DNA from: Bordetella parapertussis
Lineage (GTDB): Bacteria > Pseudomonadota > Gammaproteobacteria > Burkholderiales > Burkholderiaceae_C
Assembly (NCBI GenBank): GCA_945878065.1
Contig: CAMDXA010000005.1
Coordinates: 1-64,000 of the forward strand
Length of the DNA stretch: 64,000 nt
Direction: 5' to 3'
Shown: in pieces, positions 35,414 through 43,969 of the stretch
How positions within the stretch are numbered: position 1 is the first letter of the stretch
Layout: the number at the start of each line of letters is the position of its first letter
The notes under the pieces: model-generated
What the model saw: only the letters and a program-made list of their open reading frames with translations
Told to the model about the DNA's origin: nothing
The model's database searches: none
Program-made: the position numbers and the translations under genes

Positions 35414-36001
35414 ATGGCAACCGCTGCACCTCAACCCGAAGCCGAAGCCGGTTCGGACGAGCCGAAAAAGAAAAAACCGATTTTGTTGATTGTCGGTATC
35501 GTTGTGTTGTCCATCGTTTTGATGGTGGGCATCGCGTTTGGTACCTTGTATTTTTCCGGTTACTACGAGAAAAAAGCCGAATTGGCCGCCATGGACAAGC
35601 TCGAAGAACTCGAGGCTGCTGCCACCAAAGCCAAGGACGAAGCACCTGCCAAACTGAAAAAAGAAGCGCCCGAAGCAACACGTTTCGAGAAAAACTATTT
35701 TCAAGTTGAAAAAGAATTGATGACCAACATCACCGGCTCGAAAAAAGTCATGGTGGTGCAAATCGCGATCATGACGCATTACGACTCGCGCGTGTTTGAC
35801 AACATCCAAAAGCATGAATTTGCTTTGCGCTCAGCCATGCTGGACTTGATGCGTCAGACCACAGAGGCCGAGGCCAGCAAGCCTGAATTCCGCAAAGAAT
35901 TGGCGGTCAAACTCAAGGACATCATGAACACATTGCTCGAAGAATACGAAGACTTCGGCGGTGTTGAAGAGGTCATGTTCACTTCATTTGTCATGCAGTA
36001 A
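35414..36001 (+). CDS. fliL: Flagellar basal body-associated protein FliL
   Basis: FliL is a single-pass inner membrane protein that supports stator function. The 195-residue product has a charged N-terminus (EPKKKKP), a membrane helix at about 22-45 (ILLIVGIVVLSIVLMVGIAF), and the FliL periplasmic domain ending in KLKDIMNTLLEEYEDFGGVE followed by EVMFTSFVMQ. A strong AGGAG site precedes the ATG; fliM starts 6 bases after its stop. Confidence 0.95.
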   Translation: MATAAPQPEAEAGSDEPKKKKPILLIVGIVVLSIVLMVGIAFGTLYFSGYYEKKAELAAMDKLEELEAAATKAKDEAPAKLKKEAPEATRFEKNYFQVEKELMTNITGSKKVMVVQIAIMTHYDSRVFDNIQKHEFALRSAMLDLMRQTTEAEASKPEFRKELAVKLKDIMNTLLEEYEDFGGVEEVMFTSFVMQ

Positions 36002-36007
36002 AGGCCC

Positions 36008-37006
36008 ATGGCAACCCGACAAAACTTACTCAGTCCGGAAGAACTGTCTGCCCTGTCTGAAGGGCTAAAAGACGGTTCGCTCGAAGCGGACACCGGTTTC
36101 AATACCGGGGTGCGGGTGCGCAAACACGACCTGGCCAGCGAAAACAGCAGCCTGGGTGTGAATGTGTCGTCGATCGACATGATCAACGAGCGCTTTATCC
36201 GCATGTTCCGACTGGGTTTGCTGGAAGTGCTTCGCACCACGCCGCGCGTCAACCCGACGCGTGTGCAAATCATGAAGTTTGGCGATTACCTGGCCATGCT
36301 CAAAGCACCGTTGTCGGTCAACACCATTCGCATCAACCCGATGCGTGGCAATTCGGTCATCATCATCGACCCGAATGTGGTGTTCAGTTCTTTGGACAGT
36401 TTTTTTGGCGGATTCGGCAAAGGCGTGTCTGATTTGCCGCCGGGCCGTTTATTCACCGCCACTGAAACACGCATCATCCACATTATTTTGGAAGTGTTTT
36501 TCCGCTCGCTCAAAGAAGCGTGGGGGCCGGTACTGGAAATCGATTGCGAGCAAGTGAGCTCAGAGATCAACCCGCAGTTCGCGCAAATTGCCGACGAAAA
36601 CGACTTGGTGGTGCTGAGCCGATTTGAAGCAGAAGCCACGGCATCCGGCGGGCGCGGCTTTATCGATTTGGTCTATCCCTATGCCACGCTCAAGCCCATG
36701 CGCGATTTATTGCGCAACCGCGTGGCCTCCGGCGATGGCAATGAAGAATCGGACAAAGTCTGGCGTGAAGATTTGGCAGTTGCTGTGGGTGATTCGCACT
36801 TAGACATCAAAGTCAACATGGGCCATGTCAAAACGACCTTGCACCATTTGCAAACCATGAAGGAAGGCGACATGCTGTTCTTCAAGAAGCCCGAATTGGC
36901 GCAATTCTTGGCCAATGACGTGCCCTCTTTCGGGGTCAATATCGGTACCCGCGGCTCCAATGTGGCTGTGCGGATTGAAAAACAAATTGTCCCCGGACAA
37001 ACTTAA
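36008..37006 (+). CDS. fliM: Flagellar motor switch protein FliM
   Basis: FliM is the C-ring component that binds CheY-P. The 332 residues start with a CheY-binding type segment (LLSPEELSALSEGL) and continue with the CheC-like middle domain (FIRMFRLGLLEVLRTTPRVN) and a C-terminal SpoA domain (KVNMGHVKTTLHHLQTMKEG). Length is standard. It is tightly packed between fliL and fliN. Confidence 0.98.
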   Translation: MATRQNLLSPEELSALSEGLKDGSLEADTGFNTGVRVRKHDLASENSSLGVNVSSIDMINERFIRMFRLGLLEVLRTTPRVNPTRVQIMKFGDYLAMLKAPLSVNTIRINPMRGNSVIIIDPNVVFSSLDSFFGGFGKGVSDLPPGRLFTATETRIIHIILEVFFRSLKEAWGPVLEIDCEQVSSEINPQFAQIADENDLVVLSRFEAEATASGGRGFIDLVYPYATLKPMRDLLRNRVASGDGNEESDKVWREDLAVAVGDSHLDIKVNMGHVKTTLHHLQTMKEGDMLFFKKPELAQFLANDVPSFGVNIGTRGSNVAVRIEKQIVPGQT

Positions 37007-37024
37007 AGCAGGCAGGAGCACGCG

Positions 37025-37375
37025 ATGAACGACACCACCACTGAACCCCAAGACCAGGAACCCGAGTCCAGCAATATGCCGCCGACGTCGGAAGAATTTC
37101 ATGTCTCACAGCCCGGCAACATCAACCCTGAAGTGCTGCAAAACATTTCTGTCAATTTGTCGATTGAAGTCGGACGCACCAGCATCAAGATCAAAGATCT
37201 GATGCGCCTGACCCAAGGCAGCGTGGTGGAACTCGATCGCATTGCCGGCGAACCGCTTGACCTGTTGGTCAACGACACAGTGGTGGCGCAAGGCGAGGTG
37301 GTACTGGTCAATGACCGTTACGGTGTGCGCTTGACTCGCGTGGTGCCGTCTACCGACCGTTTGAAATCACTCTAA
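37025..37375 (+). CDS. fliN: Flagellar motor switch protein FliN
   Basis: FliN completes the lower C-ring. The 116-residue protein has a polar N-terminal tail and a SpoA domain (SVNLSIEVGRTSIKIKDLMR, LTQGSVVELDRIAGEPLDLL, VVAQGEVVLVNDRYGVRLTR). GGAG precedes the ATG. It is the last flagellar gene in the window; fliOPQR, which normally follow, are absent here. Confidence 0.98.
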   Translation: MNDTTTEPQDQEPESSNMPPTSEEFHVSQPGNINPEVLQNISVNLSIEVGRTSIKIKDLMRLTQGSVVELDRIAGEPLDLLVNDTVVAQGEVVLVNDRYGVRLTRVVPSTDRLKSL

Positions 37376-37396
37376 GCGCACAAGCCCTGAACACAG

Positions 37397-37450
37397 GCCG
37401 TTCACCCCGGACTTGCACAGAACAAGCACCGGGATGTGCGGCTGTTTTTT
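37397..37450 (+). terminator. Probable terminator after fliN
   Basis: A nested hairpin (outer GCCG/CGGC, middle CCCGG/CCGGG, inner CTTG/CAAG) is followed by TTTTTT. It lies between fliN and the convergent miaB. Confidence 0.5.
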
Positions 37451-38786
37451 ATTCCGCGATCACCAACTCACCGCGCAACGAATGCGGCAAGGCTTGGGTG
37501 ATGCGCACATCGATCATCTGACCGACCAAGCGGGCTGACTGCGGCCCGCCATCAAAATTGACGATGCGGTTGCAATCGGTGCGACCCATCAATTCGGCCG
37601 CGCTTTTGCGCGACGGCCCTTCCACCAAAATACGTTGCACCGTGCCCATGCGGCTTTCGCTGATGCGTCTGACGTTGTCTTCCACGGTCGCCTGCAAATG
37701 CTGCAAGCGTTTGAGCTTGACTTCATGCGGCGTGTCGTCGGCCAAATTGGCCGCCGGTGTGCCGGGGCGCGGACTGAAGATGAAACTGAAGGAAGCGTCA
37801 AAGCCGATGTCGGTGATCAGCTTCATCAGCTTGTCAAAGTCTTCCTCGGTCTCGCCGGGGAAACCGACGATGAAATCCGAGCTCATGGAAATGTCAGGGC
37901 GCACGGCGCGCAGTTTGCGGATCGTGCTTTTGTATTCCATGGCGGTGTAACCGCGTTTCATCGCCATCAAAATACGGTCGCTGCCGTGCTGCACCGGCAA
38001 ATGCAAATGGCTGACGAGTTGCGGCACCTTGGCATACACATCGACCAAGCGTAGCGTGAATTCATTCGGGTGGCTGGTGGTGTAGCGGATGCGCTCGACG
38101 CCGGGAATTTCTGCGATGTATTCAATCAACAGTGCAAAGTCTGCGATCTCTGTAGTTGCGCCCATGCTGCCCCGGTAGGCGTTGACGTTTTGGCCGAGCA
38201 AGGTGATTTCTTTCACACCCTGGGCGCACAAACCAGCGACTTCGGTCAGCACATCGTCCAATGGTCGGTTGATTTCTTCGCCGCGCGTGTAGGGCACCAC
38301 GCAATAGCTGCAATATTTAGAGCAGCCTTCCATGATGGACACGAACGCGGATGCGCCTTCAACACGTGCAGGTGGCAAATGGTCAAACTTTTCAATCTCG
38401 GGAAAACTGATGTCGACCTGCGGCTTATTCAAAGCTTTGCGTTGGTTCAACAACTCGGGCAAGCGGTGCAAGGTTTGCGGACCGAACACCACATCGACAA
38501 ACGGCGCACGCGCGATGATGGCCGCGCCCTCTTGGCTGGCTACACAACCGCCAACCGCAATCTGCACGCCTTTTTTCTTCAAGTGCCGCACGCGACCCAA
38601 GTCAGAAAACACTTTCTCCTGGGCTTTTTCGCGCACCGAACAGGTGTTGAACACCACCAGATCGGCTTGGTCTATGTCGGTGGTTTGTTCGTAGCCCTGG
38701 GCCGCGCCGAGGACATCTGCCATCTTGTCCGAGTCGTACTCGTTCATTTGGCAGCCGAAGGTTTTGATGAAGACTTTGCGGCTCAT
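37449..38786 (-). CDS. miaB: tRNA-2-methylthio-N6-dimethylallyladenosine synthase MiaB
   Basis: MiaB is a radical SAM enzyme that adds a methylthio group to i6A37 of tRNAs. The 445-residue product has an N-terminal UPF0004 domain ([20 protein letters not shown], with cysteines for the second iron-sulfur cluster), a radical SAM domain with CSKYCSYC at about 158-165, and a C-terminal TRAM domain. Full length. Faces fliN. Confidence 0.98.
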   Translation of the reverse strand: MSRKVFIKTFGCQMNEYDSDKMADVLGAAQGYEQTTDIDQADLVVFNTCSVREKAQEKVFSDLGRVRHLKKKGVQIAVGGCVASQEGAAIIARAPFVDVVFGPQTLHRLPELLNQRKALNKPQVDISFPEIEKFDHLPPARVEGASAFVSIMEGCSKYCSYCVVPYTRGEEINRPLDDVLTEVAGLCAQGVKEITLLGQNVNAYRGSMGATTEIADFALLIEYIAEIPGVERIRYTTSHPNEFTLRLVDVYAKVPQLVSHLHLPVQHGSDRILMAMKRGYTAMEYKSTIRKLRAVRPDISMSSDFIVGFPGETEEDFDKLMKLITDIGFDASFSFIFSPRPGTPAANLADDTPHEVKLKRLQHLQATVEDNVRRISESRMGTVQRILVEGPSRKSAAELMGRTDCNRIVNFDGGPQSARLVGQMIDVRITQALPHSLRGELVIAE

Positions 38787-38883
38787 GGCAAAGCCTTGGA
38801 AGTAATGCAGCGGGTCATGGTGTAGATCCAGAGGCTGTTGAAGAGAGCGCGATTGTATCGACAGGCTTCTTTATGATGGGCGC

Positions 38884-39267
38884 ATGGAAACATTCACACG
38901 CACCGTTTTATTCACCGACACCGATGGCCGCGCACGCTTTCGCGAGGAAAAAATTTCGCTTGACCAAGGCACCCCGCACTCGCGCCTGAGTAAAGTGTTT
39001 CCCGCCATGGGTTTGCAATTGCGCAAAAGCCCAGTAGGTTTTCGCAGTCAGTTTCATGTGAGCACCCAGGCACAATGGGTGTTCATCTTGCAAGGGGTCA
39101 TGGAGATCGGCTTGCAAGACGGCTCATCCAAAGTGTTCAACGCAGGCGAGCATTTCTATTCTGCTGATTTGCTGCCGCCGGGGGCGGTATTTGACAGCCA
39201 AGTGCATGGGCACTGGAGTCGGCAAGTCGGTGACGAAGAACTCGTGACGGTTTTTGTGCAGGGCTAA
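38884..39267 (+). CDS. Small cupin-fold protein
   Basis: Product of 127 residues with a single cupin-like barrel: FHVSTQAQWVFILQGVMEIG and DGSSKVFNAGEHFYSADLLP, then HGHWSRQVGDEELVTVFV. The usual metal histidines of cupin motif 1 (GxxHxH) are reduced to FHVSTQAQW, so metal binding is uncertain. Substrate unknown. Divergent from miaB and followed by the carbonic anhydrase after 182 bases. Confidence 0.65.
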   Translation: METFTRTVLFTDTDGRARFREEKISLDQGTPHSRLSKVFPAMGLQLRKSPVGFRSQFHVSTQAQWVFILQGVMEIGLQDGSSKVFNAGEHFYSADLLPPGAVFDSQVHGHWSRQVGDEELVTVFVQG

Positions 39268-39354
39268 AGCGCTTGTCTGGCCTCAATTTTTTTCTACTTT
39301 GTGCAGATAGTTGGCGAAAACTAATTCGAAAGAATCCATTTGAAGTGCGAAGGC

Positions 39355-39382
39355 TAAAGGCTGGCTTGTTCCGAGCCGATAC
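39355..39382 (+). promoter_or_regulatory. Sigma-28-like site before the carbonic anhydrase
   Basis: TAAA followed by 16 bases and GCCGATAC: a near-perfect FliA -10 box, but the spacer from TAAA is one base longer than the usual 15. It lies 68 bases before the gene. Could be chance. Confidence 0.3.
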
Positions 39383-39449
39383 CATCGCTACTTACGGTGT
39401 TTACTAACCATGGACACTGCTTCTCCTTGTTTTTTTCGTTAAAGCTGTC

Positions 39450-40676
39450 ATGAAAAAATACCTACGCTTGATCTTGGAAATTCTGTTGGGTGTGAGCCTT
39501 GTTGCCGCCTCAACCTTGGCTTACATGAACTACTCGGCCAAAAAACATTTGGTGACAGAGGTCGGTGAATTGACCGAGCAACTTGGCGAAACCAGCGAAG
39601 CCCTGGAAAAAATGCAAGAAGCCGAGCCACCGGCACAAGATTTGTCTGCCGAAGCCAACACCAGTTCGCAAGAACTGGATGCGCTCAAAGCAGCCTTCTC
39701 CAATGGGGTTGTGTTGCAAGACATGGAATTGCTTTACAAAGCACAAAAAGCTTTGAGCCCGGAGCGCCAAGTCGGCATGGCTTCGATTCGCTTGCTGACC
39801 AAAGGTGCGCAAGACGAGGGCACGATTGCTGCCTTCCAAAAAGCCTTAGAAATGGCTGAATGGGGCAACCGCTTGCAAACCGTGTGTGCAGCGCAAAACG
39901 CGCTGGCAGCTGCGGGGCAAAAAGTCACGGTGCTGTCTGATTGCAAAAAATCCCCTGAAAAACAAGCCCAAGAGGGCAAAGACAGCACGGCCAAAAAAGA
40001 CGGGAAAGCACACGATGTCCATTGGGGCTATGAAGGCGATAACGGTCCTGAACACTGGGGCAACAACTTTCCTGTGTGCGGTACTGGTAAAAAACAATCG
40101 CCTTTGAACATTGTTGGACCGTTTGAAAAATCCAAAGATGTGCTGAGTGTGGACTACAAAGAAGGGCCGCTCAAAATTCTCAACAATGGACACACCATCC
40201 AAGTCAATGTCGAGCCGGGCAGCACGCTGACCATCAACAAAGAAACATTTGATTTGCTGCAGTTCCATTTCCACCGCCCGTCTGAAGAACAGGTCGATGG
40301 CAAAAATTCAGCCATGGTGGCCCACTTTGTCCACAAAAGCAAAGACGGCAAACTGGCCGTCATTGGCGTGATGCTGAATGAAGGCAAAGACAACGCTGCC
40401 ATCAAAACCTTGTGGGCCAACTTGCCGCCCAAAGAAGGCGCCGAGTACCTGCCTGAAAAAGTCAGTTTCAACCCCGGCAGCATGTTGCCCAAAGAACTGG
40501 GGTTTTATAACTACGAAGGTTCTTTGACCACGCCACCGTGTACCGAGGGTGTGCAGTTCTACATTCTGAAAAAGCCGGTGGATATCTCCAAAGACCAGGT
40601 GAGTAAATTCCCGTTCAAGCTCAACGCACGGCCTGTGCAAAGCCTGAATGGTCGCAAGATCAACGCAGGCGGTTAA
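39450..40676 (+). CDS. Membrane-anchored alpha-carbonic anhydrase with N-terminal extension
   Basis: Residues about 185-408 are an alpha-class carbonic anhydrase, which interconverts CO2 and bicarbonate in the periplasm: QSPLNI near 216, zinc ligands H273 and H275 in LLQFHFHRPSEEQ, H292 in MVAHFVH, and the active-site region YEGSLTTPPCTEGVQFY. Cysteines at 210 and in PPC are placed for the usual disulfide. Residues 1-180 are an extension: an N-terminal hydrophobic helix (7-27, signal or anchor), a coiled coil (about 32-60) and a helical part with C146 and C165. Unusual for the family (typically about 240 residues). Ends one base from the convergent ffh. Confidence 0.9.
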   Translation: MKKYLRLILEILLGVSLVAASTLAYMNYSAKKHLVTEVGELTEQLGETSEALEKMQEAEPPAQDLSAEANTSSQELDALKAAFSNGVVLQDMELLYKAQKALSPERQVGMASIRLLTKGAQDEGTIAAFQKALEMAEWGNRLQTVCAAQNALAAAGQKVTVLSDCKKSPEKQAQEGKDSTAKKDGKAHDVHWGYEGDNGPEHWGNNFPVCGTGKKQSPLNIVGPFEKSKDVLSVDYKEGPLKILNNGHTIQVNVEPGSTLTINKETFDLLQFHFHRPSEEQVDGKNSAMVAHFVHKSKDGKLAVIGVMLNEGKDNAAIKTLWANLPPKEGAEYLPEKVSFNPGSMLPKELGFYNYEGSLTTPPCTEGVQFYILKKPVDISKDQVSKFPFKLNARPVQSLNGRKINAGG

Positions 40677-40677
40677 A

Positions 40678-42051
40678 TCAACGCGGCATGCCGGGGAACC
40701 CGCCCATACCTTTCATGCCGCCCAGTTTTTTCATCATTTTCATCAGACCACCGCCACGCATTTTTTTCATCATGTCTTGCATTTGGCCGAATTCATTGAG
40801 CAAGCGGTTCACGTCCTGCACCTGAACACCCGCGCCGGTGGCGATGCGACGCTTGCGCGTGGCTTTGATGATGTCAGGCTTGGCACGTTCGTGAGGCGTC
40901 ATGCTGTGGATGATGCCCTGCTTTTTCACCATTTCTTTTTCTGCGCGGTTGATATCCACATCCTTGGCCTTGGCCGCCAATTGCCCGGGCATTTTGTCCA
41001 TCAGACTCGACAATCCGCCCATTTGTTTCATTTGCTGGATTTGCGACAAGAAATCATTCAAATCGAAACCGTCGCCGCTTTTCAACTTGGCCGCCATTTT
41101 TTGCGCGGCTTCCATATCCACATTGGCCGTGACCTGCTCGACCAAAGCCACGATGTCACCCATGCCGAGCATGCGCCCGGCATGACGCTCAGCGTCAAAG
41201 GCTTCGAGCCCGTCAATTTTTTCACTGGTGCCGGCAAATTTAATCGGGGCGCCGGTGATTTGCCGCACCGACAAAGCCGCGCCGCCACGTGAATCGCCAT
41301 CGGTTTTGGTCAGCACGATGCCGGTCAATGGCAAGGCATCTTTGAAAGCCTTGGCGGTGTTGATGGCGTCTTGTCCGAGCATGGCGTCGACGACAAACAA
41401 AGTCTCGACCGGATTCACCGCCGCATGCAAAGCCTTGATCTCGTTCATCAATGCTTCATCGATGGCCAAGCGACCGGCGGTGTCCACCAGCAGCACATCC
41501 ACATAATGTTTGCGTGCATAGTCCAACGCAGCCAACACAATATCGACGGGTTTTTGCGACGGGTCACTCGGAAACCACTCAGCGCCCGCCTGCGCTGTCA
41601 CGCTTTTGAGCTGCTCGATGGCGGCCGGACGGTAAACGTCAGCCGACACGGTCAACACTTTTTTCTTGCGCTTAGTGATCAGGTGTTTGGCGAGTTTGGC
41701 CGTGGTGGTGGTTTTACCCGCGCCTTGCAAACCTGCCATCAATATCACCGCTGGTGGTTGCGCCGCCAAATTGATGTCTGCAACACCTTCGCCCATGGTG
41801 GCGCTGAGTTCGCGTTGCACGATGCTGACCAGTACTTGCCCCGGGGTCAGCGAGCCAATCACTTCTTGGCCCAGCGCCTTGTCTTTGACCCTGGCAATGA
41901 AGTCTCGCACCACGGGCAGCGCCACGTCGGCTTCGAGCAGCGCCATGCGCACTTCGCGCAACATATCCGCGACATTGGATTCGGTGATTCGCGCTTGTCC
42001 GCTGATTTGCCGGACCATGCGCGACAATTTTTCGCTCAATGTATTTGCCAT
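40678..42051 (-). CDS. ffh: Signal recognition particle protein Ffh
   Basis: Ffh binds 4.5S RNA and signal sequences and targets proteins to the membrane with FtsY. The 457-residue product has N and G domains (GLQGAGKTTTTAKLAKHLIT at about 107-126, DTAGRLAIDEAL, TKTDGD) and a Met-rich M domain ending GGLMKMMKKLGGMKGMGG. AAGG lies 8 bases before the ATG at 42051, favouring it over a TTG two codons upstream. Confidence 0.98.
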   Translation of the reverse strand: MANTLSEKLSRMVRQISGQARITESNVADMLREVRMALLEADVALPVVRDFIARVKDKALGQEVIGSLTPGQVLVSIVQRELSATMGEGVADINLAAQPPAVILMAGLQGAGKTTTTAKLAKHLITKRKKKVLTVSADVYRPAAIEQLKSVTAQAGAEWFPSDPSQKPVDIVLAALDYARKHYVDVLLVDTAGRLAIDEALMNEIKALHAAVNPVETLFVVDAMLGQDAINTAKAFKDALPLTGIVLTKTDGDSRGGAALSVRQITGAPIKFAGTSEKIDGLEAFDAERHAGRMLGMGDIVALVEQVTANVDMEAAQKMAAKLKSGDGFDLNDFLSQIQQMKQMGGLSSLMDKMPGQLAAKAKDVDINRAEKEMVKKQGIIHSMTPHERAKPDIIKATRKRRIATGAGVQVQDVNRLLNEFGQMQDMMKKMRGGGLMKMMKKLGGMKGMGGFPGMPR

Positions 42052-42124
42052 CTGCAATGCCTTAAATAGTAGGATGCCTAGCGTGTCATCCTACAAGTTC
42101 TCAATGACCCGCTAAACTGTTCAC

Positions 42125-42937
42125 ATGATTGTATTGAGCGCATCCCAATTCAGCCTGGTCTGGGGCCTGGTCGCTGCCATGGCTTACGCGCTGGGCGCTC
42201 TCTTTGGCGGGCGTTTGTCTGCCCAGCAAAGCCGCAATTACCTGTGGCTGATTTCATTGGTTCACGGCCTGAGTGTCATTGCCAGTTTGATTCCCTCCGA
42301 GGACGGCTTGGCACGATTTGGCTTTGCCCCGGCTTTGTCAGCCACCGCTTGGCTGGTGTTGCTGGTCTACACCTTGGAGCACCATTGGTTTCCACAAATG
42401 CAAACCCGTTGGCTGATGTCTGGCGTGGGCATGGTGGCCGTCATCTTGCCTTTGGTGTTTCCTGGCCATGCTTTGCACAGCACATCATCGGCATGGTTGC
42501 CGTTTCACTGGATGCTTGGCATGGCTTCTTACGCGCTGTTTGCGGCGGCAGTCGTGCATGCCAGTTTGATGAACCGCGCAGAGCGGCAAATACGTTTGGG
42601 TGCGGTTGATCCTTCCGGGTTGCCGTTGCTGACGCTCGAGCGCCTGACTTTTCGCTTTGTCAACATCGGCTTTTCCTTACTCACCGCCACTTTATTGGCT
42701 GGATGGTTGTTTGGTGAGCAACTCAACGAACCTGACAAAGCCTATCGCCTAGACCACAAAACGCTTTTCGCGCTATTGGCCTGGCTGGTGTTCTTGGTGC
42801 TGATGTGGGGACGCAAATACCGTGGCTGGCGAGGCGCTTTGGCTGTTCGCATGCTCTACACAGGCGCGCTAATGCTGTTTTTGTCATATGCCGGTTCGCG
42901 CTTTGTCACCGAAGTGTTTTTGGGACGCGTCATATGA
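42125..42937 (+). CDS. YpjD/CcsA-like membrane protein
   Basis: Product of 270 residues with about eight membrane helices, of the cytochrome c assembly (CcsA/HemX) superfamily, as in YpjD next to ffh in many proteobacteria. HWMLGMASYALFAAAVVHAS and a C-terminal YTGALMLFLSYAGSRFVTEV are the recognisable conserved parts. The tryptophan-rich haem-handling WWD motif of true CcsA is not obvious, so a haem role is inferred only from family. Its stop overlaps the next start (ATGA). Confidence 0.8.
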   Translation: MIVLSASQFSLVWGLVAAMAYALGALFGGRLSAQQSRNYLWLISLVHGLSVIASLIPSEDGLARFGFAPALSATAWLVLLVYTLEHHWFPQMQTRWLMSGVGMVAVILPLVFPGHALHSTSSAWLPFHWMLGMASYALFAAAVVHASLMNRAERQIRLGAVDPSGLPLLTLERLTFRFVNIGFSLLTATLLAGWLFGEQLNEPDKAYRLDHKTLFALLAWLVFLVLMWGRKYRGWRGALAVRMLYTGALMLFLSYAGSRFVTEVFLGRVI

Positions 42938-43161
42938 AATACCTGATATTGCTCGCCATCGTGTTTGGTGTGATCTGGTGGATCAAGCTCAGTCGGCCTG
43001 CCAAACCACCCGCGTCGACTGGCAGTTCTGACAACGGGCCACAGCCTATGGTGCGTTGTGCGCATTGCGGTTTGCACCTGCCACAAAAAGAGGCCGTCAT
43101 GTCAGGCGACATGCCTTACTGCAGTGAGGCGCACCGTCTACTGGCAGAACCTCAGGCATGA
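42934..43161 (+). CDS. Small membrane protein with Cys-rich motif (PP0621 type)
   Basis: Product of 75 residues: one N-terminal membrane helix (YLILLAIVFGVIWWIKLS), a short linker and a putative metal-binding motif CAHCGLHLPQKE with a later YCSEAH. Such proteins occur between ypjD and ampD in beta- and gamma-proteobacteria; function unknown. Overlaps both neighbours by 4 bases, so the three are translated as one unit. Confidence 0.8.
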   Translation: MKYLILLAIVFGVIWWIKLSRPAKPPASTGSSDNGPQPMVRCAHCGLHLPQKEAVMSGDMPYCSEAHRLLAEPQA

Positions 43162-43745
43162 CCCAACAGCCTGTGTGGCAGCAAGGTTGGTACCGCTTTG
43201 CGCATGCCTTGGCTTCGCCAAATTTCGGACCGCGCCCTGCCAACACAGACATCGATTTGGTGGTGATCCATTCCATCAGCCTGCCGCCCGGTGTTTACGG
43301 CGGCAAGCAAGTGGAAGCCTTGTTCACCAACTGTTTGCAAACCTCTGAGCATCCTTATTTCGAAACATTACGAGACGTCAAAGTGTCATCGCATTTCTAC
43401 ATTCGCCGAGGCGGCGAGTTGCTGCAATTTGTCAGTTGCGATGACCGTGCATGGCACGCCGGCACATCCACACATGCTGGCCGCGCGCAATGCAACGACT
43501 TTTCCATCGGCATTGAACTCGAAGGGTTGGAAGGCGATGTGTTCACACAAGAACAATACGAAAGTTTGAGTGCACTGCTACCCATGATTGCTCAGCAATA
43601 CCCGCTTCAACATATTGCAGGACACGAACACATCGCGCCAGACAGAAAAAAAGATCCCGGCAAGGGATTTTCTTGGCGTTTTTTGCAACAAAGTCTCGGT
43701 TGGCCCAACTATTTTTTCAGCGCATGCGAAGAATCTATTCGCTAA
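43158..43745 (+). CDS. ampD: 1,6-anhydro-N-acetylmuramyl-L-alanine amidase AmpD
   Basis: AmpD cleaves anhydro-muropeptides in the cytoplasm during peptidoglycan recycling. The 195-residue protein has the amidase_2 core: VVIHSISLPPG (zinc histidine), HFYIRRGGELLQFVSCDDRA, HAGTSTHAGRAQCNDFSIGI and HIAGHEHIAPDRKKDPG, with zinc-binding histidines and the C-terminal D. No signal peptide, as expected for AmpD rather than AmiD. Confidence 0.95.
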   Translation: MTQQPVWQQGWYRFAHALASPNFGPRPANTDIDLVVIHSISLPPGVYGGKQVEALFTNCLQTSEHPYFETLRDVKVSSHFYIRRGGELLQFVSCDDRAWHAGTSTHAGRAQCNDFSIGIELEGLEGDVFTQEQYESLSALLPMIAQQYPLQHIAGHEHIAPDRKKDPGKGFSWRFLQQSLGWPNYFFSACEESIR

Positions 43746-43827
43746 ATTCCCACTCAGGTTAATTCTAAATACAGCAAATTGCTACAAAAAGAATCACCGC
43801 GCGAGAAATTTTTAAAAAAAGGGTCAA

Positions 43828-43875
43828 ACACTACGTGTAGTGTGTTGAAAAGAGTTGCCACCCCATATATAGTGT
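43828..43875 (+). promoter_or_regulatory. Two NrdR boxes upstream of nrdAB
   Basis: ACACTACGTGTAGTGT (43828-43843) and ACCCCATATATAGTGT (43860-43875) fit the NrdR box acaCwAtATaTwGtgt. They begin 32 bases apart, three helical turns, the known arrangement for cooperative NrdR binding. NrdR represses ribonucleotide reductase genes, so nrdA-nrdB is very likely its target. Confidence 0.88.
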
Positions 43876-43969
43876 GGGCTGTGCACATTTGCGCTGGCGC
43901 TCCCTGCCTGCGCACACAAAAAAATAAGAAGTTACCAAAAGCATTCACGCCCCACAGGATTACAAAAAG

